A DNA stretch of 64,000 bases from Takakia lepidozioides (lineage: Eukaryota; Streptophyta; Takakiopsida; Takakiales; Takakiaceae), in contig CM060734.1 of assembly GCA_030704615.1 (NCBI GenBank), positions 2,108,001 to 2,172,000 of the forward strand. The letters run 5' to 3'. This document shows, in pieces, positions 11,161 to 21,479 of this stretch. Position numbers and translations under genes: made by a program. The first letter of the stretch is position 1; each line of letters opens with the position of its first letter. The notes beneath the pieces were generated by a model, which saw nothing but the letters and a program-made list of their open reading frames with translations, did not search any database and had not been told where the DNA came from.

Positions 11161-13912
11161 TCCACTTTCTCTCCAAAGGAGGGTGGAGAAACGAGACGAA
11201 TTGGACTGGCACAACCCATCATCCATTCATTGTCTCCAGCCAAGCTCCTGTGGGTACTTTCAAGTACGCACATTGCAAAGAACCACCGACGTGCATGTCC
11301 ATGTGCAGAGCCAAGCAATATTACGTAATCCATTTGCTCCCAGACTTGACTAGAGCTTGCATACACGTTGGGGTCCACTGTCACCCCTTGGCGAGAGGCA
11401 ACATGCGGGAGGCTGTGCAGGAAGCACACGACATCATAAAAGAGGAGGTGAAATTGAACCCCGGAGCCAGATCAAAGCAGATTCAGCTGAAGGCAGCCGA
11501 CCAGATTGCTCTTGGCAAAATCATGTCTGAAGATGGTTTAGACCGAGTGCCCTTGAACGAAGAGGAGATGCTTGACCTATTGGAGTCCGTTTCGCACGTT
11601 TGTAGTCCGAATGTGTGAAATCACATCGTATCTTGCAAGCAGGAGTTTGGCCGGGGGTCGGACATGCACTCAATCCTGGAGGTGAAACAAATGACTGGAT
11701 ATGACTACATCCAAGGTAGCAAGTTTCCAGGGCCAGGCAGCGAATCCGATCGTTGTTACATTTTTAAAATGTCGACGTGTGGGCCTGGGAGTGGAGTCGA
11801 CTTGGTCACTCGCATGACAACTGGAAACTTGTCGAATGCTTGGGTGATGTTTTATCACATTAAGTGAATTACAAACCATCAGTGGGTGACTATGGGTGCG
11901 CATGTTTATGACTATCACTCCAAGAGGCTCATGACGATTGCAATCTGCGAGATGAAAGGGGAGGACACATAGTCGGAGATGCATCTGTGGGAGGGCATAA
12001 ACGAGCAGATGGCAAGGGCGGGTTTGCCAGAGCCCAATTTCAGGGGATTCATGGCAGACAACGCTCAGGCCAACTGGGCAGCGGTGCGGCGTGTGTACGG
12101 TGAGGACCCCAATGTTCCAATGGAGGGGAAAGAGAGATCATGTGGATTCCATTGGATGCAGAGTCTATCTCACTACACTACCAAATTTGTTGCTAGCTCA
12201 TTCCAGGCTGAACACCGTGTCCTTTGTACGGCGTGGAAAGATGCACCCACATTTGATGATGCGGAGGTAAAGTTTGCTATCATCAAGGCTTGGTGGAACA
12301 CGTCAAGTGCAGTGGAGACAACCAATCTGGGAGTCTTGCACAGCTGGTTGGGGTGGTGGCATTTTTGGTATCGACAGTTTGGACAGTACATGCGGGAGGT
12401 ATGATGCCAGACTTTTCTTGCAATTGTCGTTCTATTACGGACCTTTGCATTGGTCCCTCACCATTGTTTCTGTCCTTGTAGGAGCGGTGCTTGGATTCCG
12501 ACACGGACATGCCGAACACGAATATGGCAGAATCAGTCCACTCCTCCTAGCGAGCGTCTTCTGCCGCACATCTGGTGGACGTGGTGACGGCCACAATGGA
12601 GGACATTGACAGAGCAATCATGCAGCAAGCCACGTACTACAAGTTCCTGAGCGGGAAACAATGGGGCTTTGGGCCGGACAGGGAGGAATTGTTGGTACGA
12701 ATAGCTTCGAGGTCGAAGAATCCACTGAAATGGGCGACAACATTGCGAGAGAAGATCAAAGGGACGCCTCTGCACCGCAGAGGCGAACACCTAGAGGGGG
12801 ACGTCCGTACTCGCCATGTGAGGCGGAGGATTGAAGAGGAACCCCGGTGCAAAGAGGATTCCTGGAGATCCGACAGGAACATTCGGACAGCACCTCGAGG
12901 TCCCGTCATGTTGCCGCACAATGTGTCTTCCAGCAGTGGAAGCCCAAGAAATTCCAGATCGCCATCGCCTTCAAGCAGGGATTCCGTGCGAGAAATTCCC
13001 ACCGCTCGCTTGCCCCAGATTCTGCCCGCTGTTATGCAGTATGGCCAAGCCATTGTGGAGACGACTGTGTCTGCGTCACAGTGGAGAATTGCTCGCACAA
13101 AGCCGGCGTTTCGAGGCAGGTGTTCCGCAATTTGAGTGGATACACGGCAACGTTGTTTAGAGATGATAAGGAGGAATCCAAATGGGGCTGTCCCTGCTCC
13201 TACTTTTACAGGAATATTTGTCCATGCAAAGTTTGCGGAGGCGACAACCACCCAGTTCTGGTTCTGCAGGCACGACATTATGACTTGCGTGTATGGAAAG
13301 CCCAAGTACGGCATACAAACAATGCCAGAGGCTCCCCCGGTGTGGCCGGTGGAACCAGGCTGCGATCTGAGTCAGGTTGAGGCCGACGCCCTTACTGCCG
13401 CAGGATTTCGGATGGTGCAACGCACTGGCGTCCCCAGACAACCATTTCCGCTTCCACAGCCTCCACCACTGACCCCTGTGAGAGCAAGAACAATGGGACG
13501 CGACAGCTCTAAGCATCCTACACACCGTTGGGGGAAACCGAAGAGGCGGCGACCTCCCTCAAAAGTGAACGAGACAAGGATGGGGAATGCACTTCAGATG
13601 AACTGTACAATCCAGAGCTCGACAGAAGTGCCCCCACCAGGCTTCGGGCGTGTGTATCAGATGGCCACGGCAGGCTCAGCTATTTGCAATGTGGTCTACA
13701 CCATCACCATTTCAGAATTACCCACCTGCAATTGCACCGACTTCTAGATCATGGCGAACAAGGGGACATCATACTTCCCTTGCAAGCATCTGTACTACAT
13801 GTGCCTAAAGAGACTTCGGTGTAATTCCACAACTCATCACTTCATACATGCACCAGGGTTGAGCCCCCAAGAGGTGCACACTCTTCTGAATATGGATCCA
13901 TGGGACCAGTGA
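11155..13912 (+). pseudogene. SWIM-finger MULE-like transposase, copy 1 (5' truncated, nonsense-riddled)
   Basis: Begins inside the coding sequence at the block FHFLSKGG, about residue 360 of the intact copy 3; everything upstream is replaced by the palindrome array. It keeps the core (NFRGFMADNAQANW, CGFHWMQSL) and the intron after QYMRE (donor near 12,397, acceptor near 12,480). The SWIM region reads CNCTDF-stop-IMAN then FPCKH. Four in-frame stops compared with copy 3: near 11,617 (CGG to TGA), 11,865 (CGA to TGA), 11,970 (CAG to TAG) and 13,746 (CAG to TAG). It ends LLNMDPWDQ. It cannot make an active transposase. Confidence 0.85.
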
Positions 13913-14811
13913 GCTTGGCTTGCGGTCCCCACACAATGGTACGCCCCCTTTTCGGATAGTAGAACTGTACTGCTGCAAGTACCTCTGACTCTGGCCGCAG
14001 AAAGGTCCGACTTATGTCTTGCCTACCAGTAACCTGTTTTGCTCAAACTAAGATAATACTATGTCATTCACTTGTGTTTCCACGTGCTTGTATTTTTGTT
14101 TATTGGAGGGTTCATGTTTTTCTGCTCTCCCAAACTTTGCTTTCCTCATTCGACCCCCGGCAAGGAAATGCGGCGCCGCATTTCCAAGTAACGTCGTAGG
14201 TACTAGTAGATGCGGCCTTCGTCATAGCAAGATAGTCGCACCGAGCCTTCAGGGAGCCGACCGTCGCCAACACCAAACCGCCCAAAAATTTCACACGTGC
14301 GAACCCTAATGCGGCACCGCATTTCCCAGTTGAGTCGCAAACCTTTCCCGCCGAATACCCGAAGATGACAGAATTGTGAAGTACTGCAGACTCTATTGGT
14401 GCAGACTCTATTGGTTCAATCGCGGCAAAAGGGTCAGCTTCATTCCAATGTTAAGGCATGTAAAACCGCGGAATACTCTATACAGGCCAGTATGCGACGT
14501 CCTTTTGCCGTGGTATACTGGATTTCTCGTTGCACGGTCACTCATTTCCATGAGCGGATCTAAGAAACCATGAGCGGACTTGTTACTGACAACATATCTT
14601 TGCCGCATTAGAGGATCTGGAACTTCCAAAAACGGCAAGGTCAAATAAAACTATTATTTTAATACTTGTTTAATCTGCCGCATTTCCAAATTTGGAGGAG
14701 TCCGCTCATGAAATCCGCGTGTCTTAGACTTCGGCTCCCCGCTCATGCGGCTCATGCGGCTCATGGCTCATGGCTCATGGTTTTTGCTCATGAAATAGTA
14801 AACCTCCGAAC
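13913..14811 (+). repeat. Transposase-side terminal region of element 1
   Basis: About 900 bp from the transposase stop to the element end, matching 45,887-46,715 and 55,386-56,234 in reverse orientation. It contains two A-type palindromes (near 14,175 and 14,312). A GCTCATG-repeat cluster from about 14,737 ends in CTCATGAAATAGTAAACCT. No open frame of its own is supported. Confidence 0.75.
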
Positions 14812-17708
14812 CTGATATAGAATTGTGCCCTGTCTCAGGAGCCTGGAGAGGTTCTTTTTGGAGTCCCCAAAGTCTGGCGTCCAACAGATCACTGTCGTTA
14901 GACAGCACCACCAGGTTCCGCCTACTCATTGTTGCTGCAAGCATGGAGTTCTAGGCTGTCCCTGCTGTTAGATCTACCACTCTCCCATTCTCTGAGCTGC
15001 ACGCAAGTAGTATCGTCTAGTAGAATGCAAGTGACTTCTCCAGCAAACCTCAAAATGAGATGTTGCCATTTTTTGTCAAATGCTTCAACTCTGTTGTTGA
15101 ATAGCAGATCATGATGCACGGGGTCCACATCCATGTCCACTTCCATCGATTCGCTGCGGAGAGTAAAATCTGATTTCTCCTTCTCGAGGGAAAATGCAAA
15201 GAATACTCTGGTCTATGAACAGAACTAGATGTCAGTGAGCTGAAACAAACATCCCATCGGTGTCTTGCAGAAAAGCACATGGACAAAGACTATACACTGG
15301 TATTTCGATATTTCTTACCTGATCTGTGGCATTGGCCATGAGGGGGAGGTGGTTTACGCATGTCCACTTCTTCTTCATGACTTTGAAGGATGTCTTCATC
15401 ATGGCAGTCCGAACTTCCTGCTCGGTTCAGTTGTCGCCCTTTGTGAACAGCACAATACATCCACTGTCATGTACGAGCTTCCCAGCCAGAGACAGAGCAT
15501 GCAATATGTCCTTCGTAGATTTCTCATTCCATTTCGGGATGCCAACGCCTCCTGTTTCCTGCACTGGAGTGCCGTGAGGGATATCAGCAATGAGGAGGTC
15601 CACTACCTCATTTCTGCATCCAGTCCATTGATTTCCGAGAAATCTCCCTGCAAAACAGATTTTATCCACTTGTCAAGCTGCTTCTTCTCTGAGGGCCACT
15701 CACCACTTGTCTTCCCATCGACCATTCTAATGTAATCTGCATGGATGCAAGTCACCACAGTCGAGTATGGGATATTATTTCCAATCTTCTTGGCCGCGAA
15801 GGGCTTTTTCCTAGCCGTGAAGAGCTCTTTCTTGTTTGCAGACTGGAGGTGGAGCCGGCTGAACTGCTCCTCGGCTCCGGGGCCCCCACGAAGCCCCATC
15901 AAACTTGCATCCCCCATGGAGGCATCTGCGCTTGGCGTCCTACTCCCTGGACTGCCTCCAGCAGTCGTCTTCAACGCCTTGCTGGCCTTGTCCTTCTTCT
16001 TTGCCCCCGCTGTTGCTGCCCTTTGCCTTGAGAGCAGGGGGTCGGGACACTAGAGGGGCTGCCCCTGTGGTGGGGGCAGTGGCAACAATAGGTATGGGGG
16101 TTGAAGCACCCTTGAGTGCCCAATTCACTCAAGGAGGCGGAGGCGCTCACTAGGTGGAGCCCCACACACCGGGTTGCGGTGGGGGTGGTTCCACGAGGGG
16201 TGGTGGTAGCTTAATGGGTCTTAGTGGGGGTGGCATAGGACTCACCATGGGGCTGAGACCTTGTGGTGGGAGTCGTGGGGAGTCTTGGGACTCATCACGG
16301 TCCATTGGGGCCGTGGTGGGTGGGCCAAGACTCACCGTGACTCATCACCGGGAATCAAGGGTCTTCGTGGTGGTTTGTCATAAAAGGATTGTGTTGTTTG
16401 TGAAACCCCCACGGACAGTCACAAAAGTATATATAGAGAGTAGTAACCCCAAGAACGGTGCAAGCCCGTTGGTGACCAAAAATTAGTGAGTAAGCGTGCG
16501 AGCCGGAAAGCGACCAAGGTGTGGGGAGCTGTTTCGGACTGCCAACAACCAAAGGGAATTTCCACTAGGCCCAAAGTGTGCAAGGGTCTCGTGGAGGAGC
16601 AAAGGGGGACCGTTATGCCCCGATGAGCAGCCGAAGCTCCGAGTTGGCCCGGCGGCCAGTTTGGGAGTTAGGCGCGCGCATCAAAGCAAGTAACTACGAC
16701 TTGAAGGAGAGTTTACCGGAGGGGCCTAAGGAACCCGACACCTTTGAGGGCGTCCAAAATCAGAAGGCACTCAACATCAGGCTCCTGGAGCTAGAGCAGT
16801 ACTTCCGGGCAGCCAAGTTGAGTGACGAGGATTGGGTGGAAGTGGTACCCACCTATTTGAGGGGTTATGTTCAACAATGGTGGCAGAAACGTCTTCAGGA
16901 CCAAAGGCCAAACGGAGAGACCTTGAGCTGGAGTGGGTTCAAGGAACTAATGAAGAAACAGTTCTTGCCCCTCAACGCGTCCTGGCTCGCCCGGGTCAAG
17001 ATGAGAAATTTGAAGCAAATGGATGATATTCGAGGATATGGCTTTCAATGTGCTACTGCTCGAAGTCGTGGATATGGCGGAACCAGAAATGGTCTTCAAT
17101 TTTGTGGCGGGACTGGCCCCATGGGCCAAGCGGAAGTTGGAGGAGAGGCCACCAAAGACTTTGAACGAGAATGTTTCTCGGATGTCCCTAGGGGCGAAAG
17201 ACAAGGCCGTACGGAGCTGAACCACAAGAAGGCCCGACGGGAGGGTCCTTCATGACACCGGCAACGGCACGGAAGCTGGGGCTCCCGACAAGTGATGTGG
17301 GGGCCTGAAGTGCGTTCTGACAAAGGAGAACCACAACTGGCGACGAGGTTGGCGTTCAATGTTCCTCTTCAGCTAGGGAGTTGGGAGGGACGTGAGAACT
17401 TCAACATTTGCGAGATCGATGGAGTAGATCTCATTTTGGGGATGACCTTTTTGAGCAAATCCGGAGCGGTCATAGATGGCCGCAAAAGAATAGTCACGCT
17501 ACCATGTGGGAATGGTGGCGAAGTTTTACGGGTGTCGGAAATGCCCAACCGAGTGGGAGGGCGAATAAACCAGCTGACAGCAAATGAGATGGGCCATGGA
17601 GGAGCCACACGAACCCCAGTTTTTACTTAACGTGAGACAAGTGGAAGGAGAAGTCGATAGGGAGCCGAGCCCAGATTGGATCAAGGGGATCCTGGAGAAA
17701 TACCAGGA

Positions 17709-18433
17709 TGTCGCGGCCCTTTGCCTTGAGGGCAGGGGGTCGGAACACAAGAGGGGCTGCTCCTGTGGTGGGGGCAGTGGCAGTGATAGGTATGGGGGGG
17801 CTGAAGCACCCTTGAGTGCCCAAGACACTCAAGGAGGCAGAGGCGCTCACTAGGTGGAGCCCCACACACCGGGTTGTGGTGGGGGTGGCTCCACAAGGGG
17901 TGGTGGTAGCTTAGCGGGACTTAGTGGGGGTGGCATAGGACTCACCCTGGGGCGGAGACCTCGTGGTGGGAGTCGTGGGGAGTCTTGGGACTCATCACGG
18001 TCCATAGGGGTCGTGGTGGGTGGGCCAAGACTCACCGCGACTCATCACCGGGAGTCGAGGGCGTTCGTGGTGGTTCGCCATAAAATGGCATGGTTGTTTG
18101 TGAAACCCCCGCGGACAGCTACAGAAGTATATATAGGGAGTAGTAACCCCAAGAACGGTGCCAGCCCGTTGGTGACCAAAAACTAGTGAGTAAGCGAGCG
18201 AGCCGGAAAGCGACCAAAGAGTGGGGAGCTGTTCCGGACTGCCAACTACCAAAGGGAATTCCGCTGGTTTCAAATCGTTGGAGGGTTCTTTGGGAGATGA
18301 AAGGGGGACCATTATGCCCCGGTGAGCAGCCGGAGCTCCAAGTTGGCCCGGCGGCCAGGTTGGGAGTTAGGTGCGCGCATCAAGCGAGTAACTATGACTT
18401 GAGGGAGAGCTTACCAAAGTGAGGTGCGCGACA
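17709..18433 (+). repeat. LTR of the deleted chromovirus
   Basis: Begins TGTCGCGGCCCTTTGCC and ends GAGGTGCGCGACA, about 725 bp, the same limits as the 727-bp LTRs at 35,135 and 41,387. A TATATATAG promoter-like block lies near 18,130. Confidence 0.85.
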
Positions 18434-18800
18434 CGAGGGGTGGTGGTAGCTTAGTTGGTCTTAGTGGGGGTGGCATAGGACTCACCATGGGGCTGAGACC
18501 TTGTGGTGGGAGTCGTGGGGAGTCTTGGGACTCATCACGGTCCATTGGGGCCGTGGTGGGTGGGCCAAGACTCACCGCGACTCATCACCGGGAATCAAGG
18601 GTCTTCGTGGTGGTTCGCCATAAAAGGATTGTGTTGTTTGTGAAACCCCCGTGGACAGTCACAGAAGTATATATAGAGAGTAGTAACCCCGAGAACGGTG
18701 CAAGCCCGTTGGTGACCAAAAACTAGTGAGTAAGCGTGCGAGCCGGAAAGCGACCAAGGTGTGGGGAGCTGTTCCGGACTATGGAGGGAGGTGCGCGACA
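18434..18800 (+). repeat. Partial second LTR copy, internally deleted
   Basis: Continues directly from the preceding LTR end into the middle of another LTR (AGGGGTGGTGGTAGCTTAG). It then jumps near 18,781 from the GTTCCGGACT block to the LTR end GAGGTGCGCGACA. The result is a tandem LTR-LTR fragment, most simply explained by recombination between LTRs plus a deletion. Confidence 0.75.
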
Positions 18801-21479
18801 CCCACCCGTCGAGCTTTGGCCTTTGCTTCCTTCTGAGTCACTTGTTGCTCATCATTTTGACGGAGCCGCTCTGCCTCAGCTACATTTGCTAGGACTGTTG
18901 ACTGCCGAGCAGCCTCCTCGGCCCTTGCTTGCTCATCCAACTCTAATGATCCAGTTATTACAGCCTGTGCGTCCTCATACTCCTTCTTCTCTTCAGCTGG
19001 CAAATACCCTTCCTCCATGTCCAACCACTAGGGACAATTCGCATAAACGTGGCCCTTATACAATCTCAATTGCTCATCGTTGTAGATAGTTGTCCCCAAC
19101 AAATCGCTCACAGCAACTTCTTCTCTCCATGGAGGTACCTGTGGATGTACTTGTTCGGTAGAAGGGATGTGGGATTAGAGACACGGGGAAGGGAATCAAT
19201 GTTATACCACCGATGAATTGGGTGTTCCAAAGATTTACCTAAAACACATACGTTTTGAAGGCCGAAGACCTCCTGGTAGGTTTATGAATGGTTGCACACT
19301 CCGGCGCATGCCATCATGGTATTCCACATCAAACAGGTGATTCCAGTAATTCAATTTCCAGACGTTTAAGTACGATGGGAGGTCTTCCGCCTTCCCTGCA
19401 ATCTCAGGGAGGTAAATGCTCCCATTATCCTGGAGCTGTTCAAGCTGCCTCAATGCCTCCTCGATATTCTGCACACACGCGGGTAGTTTGTGAGGCTTAC
19501 TGTTTGGAGCCGAACCTTAGTCCGCAGAGCAAACGATAGGAGAAAGGAAACAAAGCAAGCATATGAAAATTAGGTCCACCATATTCTGCACAGAGGCTGG
19601 CCGCCAAAGAGGCTGACTGTTTGTTGCCGAACCTTAAATGCAAAAAAAAAAAAAAAACTTCAATACAAGCAAACACATTAAATTCACCTAATACCACAAG
19701 GTAGCCTTGTCACAGAATGCTGCAATGGCCTTGTCTGGAGGAGCAAGTGGAAAATGGTTTGACTTTCGGGAGTCGGTGTCCGAATTCCAAATCCTCAATC
19801 ATCTGCATTTCTTCGGGCCTGGAACCGCACTTGATGCAACCTGCTGCAGCTTCTCTAGCTGCATCGGCTTCTTTGATGGCCCACACTGCTGGTAGTGGGT
19901 GGCAATCTCGAAAAGAAACGCATCGGTGTGTGCAGGGTCATCGCATACTTTGCAAACCGGCTGGTCAGTAGTTTCCGATCCACGACACAGGCTTCTTCTA
20001 TCTTGGCTTGACAGTCGGCCTCCATATGTTTGTCTGCAGGAACATCCTCATAATACCTCTGTTGGGCTTGGTTCTTGGCCTTCTCAAGAGTGTCGGCCCC
20101 AATGTATTCGACAAGAGCTTACCCTTGTGAGAGTCATCCAACCGTCTCTCTTGCCCTTGCATTTCTCATAGATAACATGACTCAGGGCAGTCTAGAAGAA
20201 CTCTAGGGGGGTCTGTGAAGTCTTTCTGAAGAAATAGAGATGCTGATTCAGATTGTTGTGCACCCGTGCTTTCTGAGTTACCCTGCACACAAGCGGAGAT
20301 GACAGTCATGTGAAACCCTGTTTTGGAAGCAGTGCTACGCTAAAAAGCCGAAAAACAGTGTTCGTTCCAGAACAAGGGAGTGGGTAAACATGTTCAGAGT
20401 GTGAAACTTACACATTCATTCGTCTCATGGCCCGGAAAACCAACCCCATGTCGTGCTTCTTGATATCAAGCACGTAAGCCTTCACTCGGATGTGCCAATC
20501 GGCATCATTTTTGCGCTGCTGGTTGATAACAGCCATCCAGGCATACCATCTGTGGTTGCCACGTAGATGAACAAGTATTTTTCCTTGAGCCAATGCCAAT
20601 CTAGCCTCCTGTCAAGCTCCTGCTCAAATTAGGCATTGACGATCTTCCAATGTGAGTCCCACGCTGATTTATCCCTGTCTGTAACAAGACTCTCCTCACT
20701 GTTGTCATTCACAGGCACCAAAAGGAAGCCTGCCAAAGAATCACTATACCCATCATGTTCGAAGTATCCTTTGAGGAGGGCCACAACATTCTTATCCGAA
20801 GCCTGACAGCTGGCAGGGGCTTCATGCGGCAAAGAGGAACATAAGGAGAAAGAGACGGATACATCAAGTGACGAATGGAAGTGAAGGTATGCTTCTAGGC
20901 CCCGGCCTCCAGAGCTCTCTCCGCTTGAGTCTGCATCGACTGTGAAAAAGACATGTCGCCCACATTTGCCACCACATCGTCTCTTCATTTCGTCCTGAAC
21001 TCAGACATGTTAACGAGTGGGATGCTATCAAATGCCCATTTCTTCCCAAACTCAGGCAAGTGCAACGGGTCCCCGAGCTGTGCCATAAACAACGGGTTCT
21101 TTGAGACATAGTGAGCCTCTCCAAATGGCGTGCTCAGTTTCAGTAACTTTGTGGGAGTGACCTGCGAGCTCATCAAGAGCTCCTCTTCCTCTTTGTCTTC
21201 ATCAATGGGGTCATGAAGGATTCCCTTCCCAGTCTGAAGCTGCGGCAACCTTGTCGGGGACGCATCGCCCTCGTTTCCCACTGACCCGCTACGACCTTGC
21301 GAACTTGTGCTGCTCTTCTGCGATCTCGTCTTTGGAGCCATACGCCACAATGAAACGACAATCACAGCAATGGAGGCGGAGAGGGAGAGAGAGAGACAAC
21401 CTCGAGGAAGAGAACTGGTTGAGGGGAAAAGACATGAGTTCAGCCTGCTGGGCTGCAAATGAATGAAAACGTAACAACC

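Larger units (their letters stand above)
4430..14811. mobile_element. Two-gene ParB-methyltransferase / MULE transposon, element 1 (decayed)
   Basis: Order from left to right: subterminal palindromes, ten-exon ParB-like methyltransferase on the minus strand, phased palindrome array, 5'-truncated transposase on the plus strand, and a terminal region with GCTCATG repeats ending CTCATGAAATAGTAAACCT. Elements 2 and 3 have the same order in the opposite orientation. The right end is fixed by matching their ends. The left end near 4,430 is only where the A-type palindromes start against flanking D-type sequence. Both genes carry nonsense mutations and the transposase lacks its N-terminal third, so this copy is not autonomous. 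Confidence 0.75.
16011..18800 (+). mobile_element. Internally deleted chromovirus derivative inserted in copy D
   Basis: A relative of the full element at 35,135-42,113. A 5' LTR starts at 16,011 (TGTTGCTGCCC for TGTCGCGGCCC) and jumps near 16,712 into gag at the KEPDTFEGV block. Gag jumps near 17,250 into the protease block FMTPATARKLGL, and the protease region jumps at 17,709 into another LTR. Each jump is a deletion relative to the full element, with a few matching bases at the joints. The flanks CCCGC (left) and CCCAC (right) look like a 5-bp target duplication with one mismatch. It has no reverse transcriptase, so it is non-autonomous. Confidence 0.8.
14812..21341 (-). pseudogene. Diverged ParB-methyltransferase gene (copy D), split by a retroelement
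   Basis: Minus-strand blocks in the same order as copies A-C: start MAPKTRSQKS; near 20,660 SAWDSHWKIVNA, matching TWDTHWHTRN; near 20,560 GKILVHLRGNHRWYAW, matching GKMFFVWDGNHRLLAW; motif IV near 15,590 as LLIADIPHGTP followed by DSGCIVLFTKGDN; then KKKWTCVNHLP, matching KKKWTCINTLG; near 15,120 DPVHHDLLFNN, matching DPIDYNVMFNN; and a motif II-like stretch near 14,850. An in-frame stop lies near 20,628, and a retroelement interrupts the basic linker at 16,011-18,800. The 3' end is cut by element 1. Its introns carry decayed GTTCGG-type palindromes (near 19,503 and 19,618), not the A-type. The level of divergence shows an old, separate subfamily. Confidence 0.72.

Noticed and set aside
16154-16486. 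Gly-rich open frame in the LTRs (also at 17,854 and 18,424)
   Set aside because: It is LTR sequence of GTGGGGG type, present in every LTR copy including solo fragments, and is not a coding region.
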